From JBNJDW01 sp051745265 (GTDB lineage: Bacteria > Pseudomonadota > Alphaproteobacteria > Micavibrionales > CSBR16-224): DNA of 6,459 nucleotides. The stretch spans positions 1 through 6,459 of the forward strand of contig JBNJDW010000108.1 in NCBI GenBank assembly GCA_051745265.1. Direction: 5' to 3'. Of this stretch, positions 1 to 6,459 are shown one piece after another (the first letter of the stretch is position 1; every line of letters starts with the position of its first letter). The position numbers and the translations under genes were made by a program. The notes below the pieces were generated by a model. That model saw nothing but the letters and a program-made list of their open reading frames with translations, ran no database searches and was not told the DNA's origin.

Positions 1-405
1 GACGGTCAGGGCATTGGCCTGGCCGCGCCGCAGATTGCCCTGTCAAAGCGGCTTTTGGTTTTAGATGTCGAACAGGATGAGGAAACAGGAAAAGGCCATC
101 CACAGGTCTTTGCCAATCCTGAAATCCTCTGGTCTTCGGATGATCCCAATATATATAATGAAGGCTGCCTGTCCATTCCGGGCCATTATGCCGAAATTGA
201 ACGCCCGAAAATCATCCGCGTCAAATATCTTGATTATGACGGCAAAGAACAGGAAATAGAAGCCGACGGCTTACTGGCCACCTGCCTGCAGCATGAAATT
301 GATCATCTGGATGGTGTCTTGTTCATCGACTATCTGTCGACCCTCAAACGCAATATGATCATCAAGAAAATGAAAAAGGCGAAAAAGAATATCACCGCGC
401 TTTGA
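1..405 (+). CDS. def: Peptide deformylase, 3' part (5' end outside window)
   Basis: Removes the N-formyl group from the initiator methionine of new proteins in the cytoplasm, as a metal-dependent (usually Fe2+) hydrolase. The reading frame is open from the first base and gives 134 residues ending in TGA. All three family motifs are visible: motif I GIGLAAPQ at fragment residues 4-11, motif II EGCLS with the metal-ligand Cys at residue 56, and motif III QHEIDH with ligand His98 and His102 and catalytic Glu99. The Cys-to-His spacing of 42 residues equals that of the E. coli enzyme (C90/H132). By comparison with E. coli, roughly the first 38 residues lie upstream of the window. There is a small insertion between motifs I and II (residues about 24-34) relative to E. 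coli. The basic C-terminus (KKMKKAKKN) is lineage-typical in my recollection. def commonly sits directly before fmt; here a - strand gene lies between them. The identification is secure. Confidence 0.97.
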   Translation, partial: DGQGIGLAAPQIALSKRLLVLDVEQDEETGKGHPQVFANPEILWSSDDPNIYNEGCLSIPGHYAEIERPKIIRVKYLDYDGKEQEIEADGLLATCLQHEIDHLDGVLFIDYLSTLKRNMIIKKMKKAKKNITAL

Positions 406-433
406 ATCATGATCTTACTCAGGATGACGGATT

Positions 434-874
434 TTATTTCTGTGCCAATCCCGTTTCCTTACGATAAAGAATCGTCGTGACTTCAAAGATGAAAGCTGTG
501 TTCCAGCCAAACAGTAAAAAACCGTTGGCCGATTCAATGCCGCCCAGCAGCCGCCAATCAGGGCCGATGACAACATCGCCATACCCGACCGTCGAAAAGG
601 TCGCCATTGAGAAATACAAAACTGTTTCAAAATCAGGAAAAATCTGCAACACATAATAAAGTCCGGCCCAAAGCCACATGGCAAAGATCAGTACGCAAAA
701 CACACTTAGAACAACAAGCGACAGCAGAACCTCTTTTCTTAAGGCGCCGAAACGCTTCAATATCTGACTTTTCTCTTTCTCCCTGACTTTATCGATAATA
801 GCATCAAGCGCAAAAGCCTCTATAAAAACGGTTACTGCGATCATAACGGCACCGATGGCCAGCTGTGTCAGCAT
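434..874 (-). CDS. Small potassium-channel-like membrane protein (Ion_trans_2 type, TVGYGD filter)
   Basis: A 146-residue inner-membrane protein with the signature of a K+ channel pore. TM1 is about residues 2-27 and is followed by a charged segment (about 28-48). TM2 is about 49-76. The pore helix and selectivity filter TVGYGD lie at 84-100 (filter 95-100), and TM3 is about 109-136. The C-terminal helix carries ANGFLLFGWNTAF, which I recall as characteristic of short proteobacterial ion-channel proteins of about 140-150 residues. There is no RCK/TrkA-N or cyclic-nucleotide domain, so gating is unknown. The pore would presumably be built by tetramerisation, as is known for K+ channels. The start at 874 is chosen because a strong AAGGAG lies 6 nt upstream. 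The frame stays open up to 991, but the extra 39 residues are polar and unlike a membrane protein start. The gene converges on def with a 28-bp gap and diverges from fmt. Ion selectivity is inferred from the filter only. Confidence 0.88.
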   Translation of the reverse strand: MLTQLAIGAVMIAVTVFIEAFALDAIIDKVREKEKSQILKRFGALRKEVLLSLVVLSVFCVLIFAMWLWAGLYYVLQIFPDFETVLYFSMATFSTVGYGDVVIGPDWRLLGGIESANGFLLFGWNTAFIFEVTTILYRKETGLAQK

Positions 875-880
875 ATTTTG

Positions 881-886
881 CTCCTT
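881..886 (-). promoter_or_regulatory. Ribosome binding site that fixes the channel gene start
   Basis: Read on the - strand, these bases are AAGGAG, a near-complete Shine-Dalgarno sequence. It sits 6 nt before the ATG at 874-872. No comparably strong site was noticed before the upstream ATG at 991, so this site decides in favour of the 146-residue product. Confidence 0.85.
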
Positions 887-914
887 AAAGCCTGCATGAT
901 CTTTGAACAGATCA

Positions 915-943
915 AAATTACCCCGTCTTTGATAAGATAGCAA
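915..943 (-). promoter_or_regulatory. Possible sigma70-type promoter for the channel gene
   Basis: On the - strand, TTGCTA (943-938) and TAATTT (920-915) are separated by exactly 17 nt. The -35 matches 4 of 6 consensus bases. The -10 matches 3 of 6, including the important second A and last T. Transcription would begin near 908, giving a leader of roughly 34 nt that contains the AAGGAG site. This is a motif match in AT-rich sequence only and needs 5'-end mapping. Confidence 0.3.
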
Positions 944-998
944 TGGGGCCACATCCCTGAATAATGCAGAATGATTCCGTTTTCCCCTCACGCGGGGC

Positions 999-1028
999 TT
1001 GTTTTTCTGCGCCGAAAACTGCTAAATA
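999..1028 (+). promoter_or_regulatory. Possible promoter immediately upstream of fmt
   Basis: TTGTTT (999-1004) and TAAATA (1023-1028) are separated by 18 nt. The -35 matches 4 of 6 consensus bases; the -10 is weak, with 3 of 6. If used, the start of transcription would fall at about 1034-1036, on or next to the fmt ATG at 1035. That fits with the absence of a Shine-Dalgarno sequence there. fmt has no co-directional gene close upstream, so it needs a promoter of its own in the 875-1034 gap or must rely on readthrough from def. Confidence 0.3.
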
Positions 1029-1034
1029 CTTTCT

Positions 1035-1961
1035 ATGAAAAAATTACGTCTTTGTTTTATGGGCACGCCTGATTTTGCGGTGCCGGCGCTGGCGGCGCTG
1101 GCGGACAGTGGCCATGATCTGGTTTGCGTCTATACCCAGCCACCCCGCCCGGCGGGTCGGGGCAATAAGCTGGCCAAATCCGCCGTTCACCGCTATGCCG
1201 AAAGCCGCGGGATAGCGGTTCGTCATCCCAAATCCTTGAAAAATGCCGAGGCACAAGCCGAATTCGCCGCGCTGGACCTTGATCTTGCCATTGTTGCTGC
1301 CTATGGGCTGATCCTGCCCAAAGCCATTCTGGATGCGCCGCGTCATGGCTGTCTGAACATCCATGGCTCGCTTTTACCGCGCTGGCGCGGGGCGGCGCCG
1401 ATCCAGCGGGCGATCCTGGCCGGTGACACCGAAACCGGCATTGATATTATGCAGATGGATGTCGGCCTTGATACCGGCGATATCCTACGGGAAGAAACCA
1501 CGCCGATCACCGGCACCACCACCGCGCAAAGCCTGCATGACACACTGGCCGATATGGGCGCGCGTATGGTTACGGATGTTGTCAATGACATTGCCAAAGG
1601 CAGCCCGCCGACACTAAAACCGCAAAACGAAACCGGCATGACCTATGCCAAAATGCTCAGCCGCGAGGATGGCCGCATTGACTGGACGCAATCGGCAGAA
1701 CAGGTTGAACGTCAGCTTCGCGCCCTGACCCCGTGGCCCGGGGTCTGGTGTATGGCGGGCACGGAACGTTTAAAAGTTCACAGCGCCACAATCACTGACG
1801 GCAGCGGCGCGCCGGGTGAAATTCTGGATAAAAACATGACTGTTTCCTGCGGTTCCGGCGCGCTGACATTGACCTCTGTCCAGCCGCAGAACCGCAAAGC
1901 CATGGCGGGCCGTTCCTTTATAAACGGTTCAAAATGGGGTGTCGGAGACAGGTTGGACTGA
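1035..1961 (+). CDS. fmt: Methionyl-tRNA formyltransferase
   Basis: Transfers a formyl group from 10-formyl-tetrahydrofolate to Met-tRNA(fMet), making the initiator tRNA used in bacterial translation. The product is 308 residues, a normal family length. The N-terminal catalytic Rossmann-type domain starts with MGTPDF at 9-14. The tRNA-binding loop RPAGRG (38-43) includes Arg42. The folate/catalytic signature NIHGSLLPRWRGAAPIQ (108-124) supplies Asn108 and His110, and Asp146 completes the triad; these numbers coincide with E. coli. The C-terminal domain begins around residue 205 and includes LRALTPWPGVW (about 229-239). The ATG at 1035 places all motifs at E. coli positions, so the start is convincing even though no Shine-Dalgarno sequence is visible before it. 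The stop codon lies 2 nt before truA, suggesting co-transcription and translational coupling. Confidence 0.98.
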   Translation: MKKLRLCFMGTPDFAVPALAALADSGHDLVCVYTQPPRPAGRGNKLAKSAVHRYAESRGIAVRHPKSLKNAEAQAEFAALDLDLAIVAAYGLILPKAILDAPRHGCLNIHGSLLPRWRGAAPIQRAILAGDTETGIDIMQMDVGLDTGDILREETTPITGTTTAQSLHDTLADMGARMVTDVVNDIAKGSPPTLKPQNETGMTYAKMLSREDGRIDWTQSAEQVERQLRALTPWPGVWCMAGTERLKVHSATITDGSGAPGEILDKNMTVSCGSGALTLTSVQPQNRKAMAGRSFINGSKWGVGDRLD

Positions 1962-1963
1962 TC

Positions 1964-2725
1964 ATGCAACGCTGGAAACTGACCATAGAATATGACGGCA
2001 CGCCTTATATGGGCTGGCAGAAACAGGATCACGGCCCCTCGGTCCAGCAAACTATTGAGGAGGCGCTGATCAAATTCACCGAACTGCGCGAGCCCTGCCT
2101 GATTGTCGCCGGTCGCACCGATTCCGGGGTTCATGCCGTGGGGCAGGTCGCCCATATTGATGTCGAAAAACCGCTGACCGCGCGCGAAATGGTCAAGGCC
2201 ACCAATCACCATATAGGGCGCGCGCCGATTGCCATTTTAAAAGCCGAAGCGGTTGATAGCAGTTTTCATGCCCGTTTTGATGCCAAAATGCGCTATTACC
2301 GTTATCGGATCACCTGTAATCATCAGGCGCCGCCCAAACTGGACGCCATGCGCAGCTGGCATGTCCGCCATGATCTTGATATTGATGCCATGCGTGCCGG
2401 AGCACAGCATTTGCTGGGCCATCATGATTTTTCCAGTTTCCGCGCCGCCCAGTGTCAATCCGACAAACCGCAGCGCACTATTGATGACATGACCATCAGC
2501 GCATTTACCGATCCGCTGCGCCCCGGACGGCAGATCTGCATAGATGTTGCAGCCAAATCCTTTCTGCATCACCAGATCCGCAATTTTGCCGGCAGCTTAA
2601 AAGCCGTTGGCGAAGGGCGGCTGTCCCCTGATGATATCAAAACCATCCTCGACGCCCGCGACCGGACCAAAGCCGATATGACTGCCCCCGCCCACGGGCT
2701 TTATTTTGTTAAGGTCGATTACTGA
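1964..2725 (+). CDS. truA: tRNA pseudouridine(38-40) synthase
   Basis: Converts uridines at positions 38-40 of the tRNA anticodon arm to pseudouridine. The product is 253 residues. The N-terminal subdomain has the family start IEYDGTPYMGWQ (8-19) followed by SVQQTIEEAL (26-35). The catalytic motif AGRTDSGVHA spans 49-58, with Asp53 as the expected nucleophile (Asp60 in E. coli). The C-terminal half contains FHARFDAKMRYYRYRI (about 101-116), HHDFSSFRA (about 152-160) and SFLHHQIRNFAGSL (about 198-211), all typical. The ATG at 1964 is preferred over an in-frame ATG at 1934. The latter lies inside fmt and would add ten residues with no family counterpart. The Shine-Dalgarno candidate (AGG at 1950-1952) is weak, so translation is probably coupled to termination of fmt 2 nt upstream. 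Confidence 0.97.
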   Translation: MQRWKLTIEYDGTPYMGWQKQDHGPSVQQTIEEALIKFTELREPCLIVAGRTDSGVHAVGQVAHIDVEKPLTAREMVKATNHHIGRAPIAILKAEAVDSSFHARFDAKMRYYRYRITCNHQAPPKLDAMRSWHVRHDLDIDAMRAGAQHLLGHHDFSSFRAAQCQSDKPQRTIDDMTISAFTDPLRPGRQICIDVAAKSFLHHQIRNFAGSLKAVGEGRLSPDDIKTILDARDRTKADMTAPAHGLYFVKVDY

Positions 2726-2790
2726 TTTTCTGGACATTTGGTCTTCAGTGCGTTAAACACGGGAAGATGTTTTAATAGGCAAAGATATTT

Positions 2791-3237
2791 GTGTTGAACG
2801 ATAAAATCCTGATATTAAACGGCCCGAATCTGAATATGCTGGGTCAGCGCGAGCCTGAAATCTACGGCACGACGACGCTGGATGATATCAATGCCCTGTG
2901 CGAAAAAACCGCGGCAGATCTTGACCTGTCCGTCGACTGCCGCCAGTCAAATCACGAAGGTGAACTGGTCGGCTGGATTCAACAGGCCCGGGGCAAAAAA
3001 CAAGGCATTATCATCAATGCCGCCGCCTATACCCACACATCTGTTGCCCTCCATGATGCCTTGAAAGCCGCTGGTCTACCGGTCATCGAAGTACATTTAT
3101 CAAATACCTTTACCCGGGAAGACTTCCGGCATATATCCTATATATCCCCCGTCGCAAAAGGAGTGCTTTGCGGATTTGGAGATTTCGGGTATAGTCTTGC
3201 CCTGCAAGCCATGAAACAAATATTAAGTGAAACCTGA
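2791..3237 (+). CDS. aroQ: 3-dehydroquinate dehydratase, type II
   Basis: Third step of the shikimate pathway: dehydrates 3-dehydroquinate to 3-dehydroshikimate through an enolate intermediate. Family members form cytoplasmic dodecamers. The product is 148 residues, the normal length. It opens with LILNGPNLNMLGQREPEIYG (7-26), containing Asn13, the flexible-loop Arg20 and the catalytic Tyr25. Next come QSNHEGELV (52-60), INAAAYTHTSVALHDAL (75-91) with Asn76 and His82, and EVHLSNTFTREDFRH (100-114) with catalytic His102 and Arg113. All active-site residues known from the M. tuberculosis enzyme have counterparts. The start is a GTG at 2791. An in-frame TAG at 2776-2778 rules out a longer protein, and the only close alternative is TTG at 2794. 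The ribosome site is weak (AGG at 2777-2779). accB begins 14 nt downstream, so the gene is probably first in an aroQ-accB-accC transcript. Confidence 0.97.
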   Translation: MLNDKILILNGPNLNMLGQREPEIYGTTTLDDINALCEKTAADLDLSVDCRQSNHEGELVGWIQQARGKKQGIIINAAAYTHTSVALHDALKAAGLPVIEVHLSNTFTREDFRHISYISPVAKGVLCGFGDFGYSLALQAMKQILSET

Positions 3238-3251
3238 GTGGAGAGACCGTA

Positions 3252-3722
3252 ATGGCCAAAAAACTGAGCATTGATTTTGACGAAATTCGTAAACTGGCTG
3301 AACTGGTGCAGGACACCGAGCTTAGCGAAATCGAAATCGAAGAAGATGACCTGCGCATTCGGGTTTCCCGCAATGGCGCCCAAATGGTTCAGGCCGTATC
3401 TGCTGCGCCGCCTGCACCCGCCGCCAATCAGGCCGCGCCTGCCGTCGTCGCCGATGCCGCAACCACTGCTGTCAGCAGCGAAGCCCATCCCGGTGCTGTA
3501 AAATCACCGATGGTCGGCACTGTGTATCTTCAGCCTGAGCCCGGCGCGCCAACTTATGTAAGTGTCGGTGATAAAATCTCTGCCGGTGATACCCTGATGA
3601 TTATTGAAGCGATGAAGGTTATGAACCCGATCAAAGCGCCAAAAGCAGGTACCGTAAAAGAGATTCTTGTCGATGACGCCCAACCGGTCGAATTTGACGA
3701 AGTTCTGGTCGTTGTTGAATAA
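3252..3722 (+). CDS. accB: Acetyl-CoA carboxylase biotin carboxyl carrier protein
   Basis: Carries the biotin cofactor that shuttles CO2 between biotin carboxylase and carboxyltransferase in acetyl-CoA carboxylase, the first committed step of fatty acid synthesis. The product is 156 residues. An N-terminal acidic/helical region (1-48) is followed by a flexible Ala/Pro-rich linker (about 50-80). The biotinyl domain runs from about 83 to the C-terminus, starting with KSPMVGTVY (84-92). The biotinylation motif EAMKVMN spans 119-125, with Lys122 as the modified residue. The sequence also has the protruding-thumb type stretch before Gly106 seen in AccB rather than in oxoacid dehydrogenase lipoyl domains. 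A purine-rich ribosome site (GGAGAG, 3240-3245) lies 6 nt before the ATG. accC follows 49 nt downstream and encodes the partner enzyme. Confidence 0.98.
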   Translation: MAKKLSIDFDEIRKLAELVQDTELSEIEIEEDDLRIRVSRNGAQMVQAVSAAPPAPAANQAAPAVVADAATTAVSSEAHPGAVKSPMVGTVYLQPEPGAPTYVSVGDKISAGDTLMIIEAMKVMNPIKAPKAGTVKEILVDDAQPVEFDEVLVVVE

Positions 3723-3771
3723 TATCCCGTTACCAAAAAACGCTATAGCCGCATAAGAGCAGGATAACATC

Positions 3772-5142
<1,371 letters not shown>

Positions 5143-5302
5143 CTTATATCTCAGCCCTCATGCTGATCTTAAAAAAGATTGTTATTACAGTTCCTAATAT
5201 TTAATCCGGGCTGTTTTTAAAAAAAATGCTCTATTTAAGTTCTGTCGTATCCGCTACGATGATAAACAGAATTTTACTCATAAACCGAGGGGAACTTACA
5301 AA
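5143..5302. other. AT-rich gap between accC and the YceI gene, probable promoter region
   Basis: This 160-bp non-coding stretch separates the acc cluster from the YceI/b561 pair. A 5-bp stem (TCAGC 5151-5155, GCTGA 5162-5166) follows accC but lacks a following T run, so it is not a convincing terminator. Promoter-like pieces include TTGTTA (5179-5184) and TTTAAT (5200-5205), but their 15-nt spacing is poor. A perfect 5-bp inverted repeat with a 5-nt spacer, TCGTA-TCCGC-TACGA, occupies 5245-5259. The YceI gene ribosome site AGGGGA is at 5288-5293. The gap size and composition suggest that the YceI gene has its own promoter, but I cannot place it with confidence. Confidence 0.45.
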
Positions 5303-5935
5303 ATGACAAAATCTTTGATGCGTTTTCTAACCATCGCTGGCCTGACCGCAGGTCTGGCAACACCGGCAATGGCCGAATCGAAAACCTATGAATTCGATAC
5401 GGTGCACAGTCAGATAATTTTCTTTGTCAGCCATCTTGGCTTTTCAAATTCACAAGGGGAATTCCTTGAATTTGGCGGGCAGTTCAGCTTTGATCCTGAA
5501 GATGTTGAATCCTCAAATGTTGACGTGACCATTGATACCGCCAGCATTGATATGGACGACAAAAAATGGGATGACCACATGAAAAACGAAGATTTCTTTC
5601 ATGTTGAAAAATACCCGCATATGACCTTCAAAAGCACCAGTATTGAAAAAACCGGCGACAATACCGGTAAACTGACCGGCGATCTGACCCTGCTGGATGT
5701 GACAAAACCGGTGACACTGGATGTCACCTATAATAAATCCGGCCCGCGGGGTGATGATGAATACCGCGCCGGTTTCTCGGCCACCGGTACGCTGCAGCGC
5801 TCTGACTTTGGCATGAACTACGGACTGTCGGAATCAGGTGCCGGGATCGGTGACGAAGTTGAAATCCGTATTGAAGTCGAAGGCGTCGCAATTGACACGG
5901 CCGACACAGAAACACCGGAAAAACAGGCTGACTAA
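5303..5935 (+). CDS. yceI: YceI-family periplasmic protein (isoprenoid-binding lipocalin-like barrel)
   Basis: A 210-residue exported protein. The signal peptide spans residues 1-24: a Lys/Arg start, a hydrophobic core LTIAGLTAGLA, and an AMA cleavage site before Glu25. The mature part is a YceI domain (about 28-194). It shows YEFDTVHSQIIFFVSHLGFS near the start, the turn-rich DGSW-equivalent region EFGGQFSFDPED, then DDHMKNEDFFHVEKYPHMTFKS, LTGDLTLLDVTKPVTL and RAGFSATGTLQRSDFGMNY. This matches E. coli YceI closely in order and spacing. Known structures of the family (T. thermophilus TT1927b) hold a polyisoprenoid in an elongated barrel. The biological role remains uncertain, with stress- or acid-induced expression reported in E. 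coli. A short Thr/Asp/Glu-rich tail follows the domain. AGGGGA at 5288-5293 precedes the ATG. The gene is followed after 2 nt by a cytochrome b561 gene, a recurrent pairing (yceJ-yceI in E. coli). Confidence 0.93.
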   Translation: MTKSLMRFLTIAGLTAGLATPAMAESKTYEFDTVHSQIIFFVSHLGFSNSQGEFLEFGGQFSFDPEDVESSNVDVTIDTASIDMDDKKWDDHMKNEDFFHVEKYPHMTFKSTSIEKTGDNTGKLTGDLTLLDVTKPVTLDVTYNKSGPRGDDEYRAGFSATGTLQRSDFGMNYGLSESGAGIGDEVEIRIEVEGVAIDTADTETPEKQAD

Positions 5936-5937
5936 CC

Positions 5938-6459
5938 GTGCGGCTTCGCAATACGTCGACATACTATGGCAGTCTGGCGAAACTGTTTCACTGGACAATT
6001 GCCCTGTTGATTATCGGCATGCTTGGGGTCGGGTTCTATATGCACGGGCTCGACCCCACGCCGTTTAAATTTAAAATCTATACCTGGCATAAATCCATCG
6101 GCTTGCTGGTGCTGGCGCTTGTTGTCCTGCGGCTGGTCTGGCGGCTGATAAATCCATCCCCTGCCTTGCTCAAGGCACAGATGAAAACCTGGGAAATCAA
6201 ACTTGCGCATTTAACGCATTTTCTTTTATATCTTTGTCTGTTTCTGATGCCTTTGTCGGGCTGGCTGATGGCCTCAGCCGATTCCAACCCTGATCCGACG
6301 ATTTACGGCTTTGCCATGCCGCAATTGATTGATGCGGATAAAAGGCTGGCGGGATGGTTCTTTCAGATCCATTTCATCACCGCCTGGACACTTATTGGAT
6401 TGATTGTTCTACATGTCGCGGGGGCTTTTAAGCATCATTTCGTAAATAAAGATAGAACG
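5938..6459 (+). CDS. Cytochrome b561-type membrane protein (3' end just outside window)
   Basis: A di-haem b-type cytochrome of the CybB/YceJ family, expected to sit in the inner membrane and exchange electrons with quinone. The frame is open for 174 codons to the window edge. Family members are about 175-190 residues, so only a few codons should be missing. Four membrane segments are visible: about 16-34, 51-70, 91-112 and 145-166. Candidate haem-ligand histidines are His18 (LFHW), His51 (WHK), His145 (QIHF) and His159 (LHVAGAFKHH), matching the four conserved His of E. coli CybB. His91 and His94 lie in the third helix (AHLTH), as in the family. The start is a GTG at 5938, 2 nt after the YceI stop codon, with AGG at 5925-5927 as ribosome site. 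No ATG occurs before residue 28, which is past the first haem ligand. Co-transcription with the YceI gene is likely. Confidence 0.92.
   Translation, partial: MRLRNTSTYYGSLAKLFHWTIALLIIGMLGVGFYMHGLDPTPFKFKIYTWHKSIGLLVLALVVLRLVWRLINPSPALLKAQMKTWEIKLAHLTHFLLYLCLFLMPLSGWLMASADSNPDPTIYGFAMPQLIDADKRLAGWFFQIHFITAWTLIGLIVLHVAGAFKHHFVNKDRT

Noticed and set aside
406..433. Possible bidirectional terminator between the converging def and channel genes
   Set aside because: Only a 5-bp stem including a G-T pair can be drawn, without a T run directly after it.
875..991. Upstream extension of the channel gene to an ATG at 991 (185 residues instead of 146)
   Set aside because: The added residues are polar and unlike the family. 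The ATG at 874 has an AAGGAG site at 6 nt spacing.
984..1006. CCCC-TCACGC-GGGG hairpin followed by a T-rich run, resembling a terminator before fmt
   Set aside because: The stem is only 4 bp and the T run starts two bases late and is interrupted. No co-directional gene ends close upstream. It also overlaps the possible fmt promoter.
2726..2790. Promoter or hairpin regulatory element between truA and aroQ
   Set aside because: A bulged stem (CTGGAC/GTCTTCAG) and AT-rich pieces are present, but no -35/-10 pair with acceptable spacing and no terminator T run was found.

Overview
This window reads as an ordinary chromosomal segment of an alphaproteobacterium with moderate GC. It holds eight protein-coding genes, seven on the + strand and one on the - strand. 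The lineage call is an inference. It rests on the def / fmt-truA neighbourhood, the aroQ-accB-accC cluster and the alphaproteobacterial flavour of the proteins. No sequence comparison was run. I found no rRNA, tRNA, CRISPR array, insertion sequence, phage gene or defence system.

Layout. Positions 1-405 hold the 3' part of def (peptide deformylase); its 5' end lies outside the window. Positions 434-874, on the - strand, hold a small three-helix potassium-channel-like membrane protein that converges on def and diverges from fmt. Positions 1035-2725 hold fmt (methionyl-tRNA formyltransferase) and truA (tRNA pseudouridine synthase), 2 bp apart. Positions 2791-5142 hold aroQ (type II 3-dehydroquinase), accB (biotin carboxyl carrier protein) and accC (biotin carboxylase), closely spaced and probably one transcript. 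After a 160-bp AT-rich gap, positions 5303-6459 hold a secreted YceI-family protein and a cytochrome b561-type membrane protein. The b561 gene runs off the right edge, probably only a few codons short of its stop.

How the genes work together. Def and Fmt are the two ends of the N-formylmethionine cycle: Fmt formylates initiator Met-tRNA and Def removes the formyl group from new proteins. TruA modifies tRNA anticodon arms. AroQ belongs to the shikimate pathway. AccB and AccC form the biotin half of acetyl-CoA carboxylase, the first committed step of fatty acid synthesis. The YceI/b561 pair is a recurring envelope pairing of an isoprenoid-binding periplasmic barrel with a haem-containing, probably quinone-linked membrane protein.

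The least expected features are the oppositely oriented channel gene that separates def from fmt, and the lack of a Shine-Dalgarno sequence before fmt combined with a promoter-like sequence at a distance compatible with a leaderless mRNA. I see no convincing previously undescribed system here; most of the window is core housekeeping.
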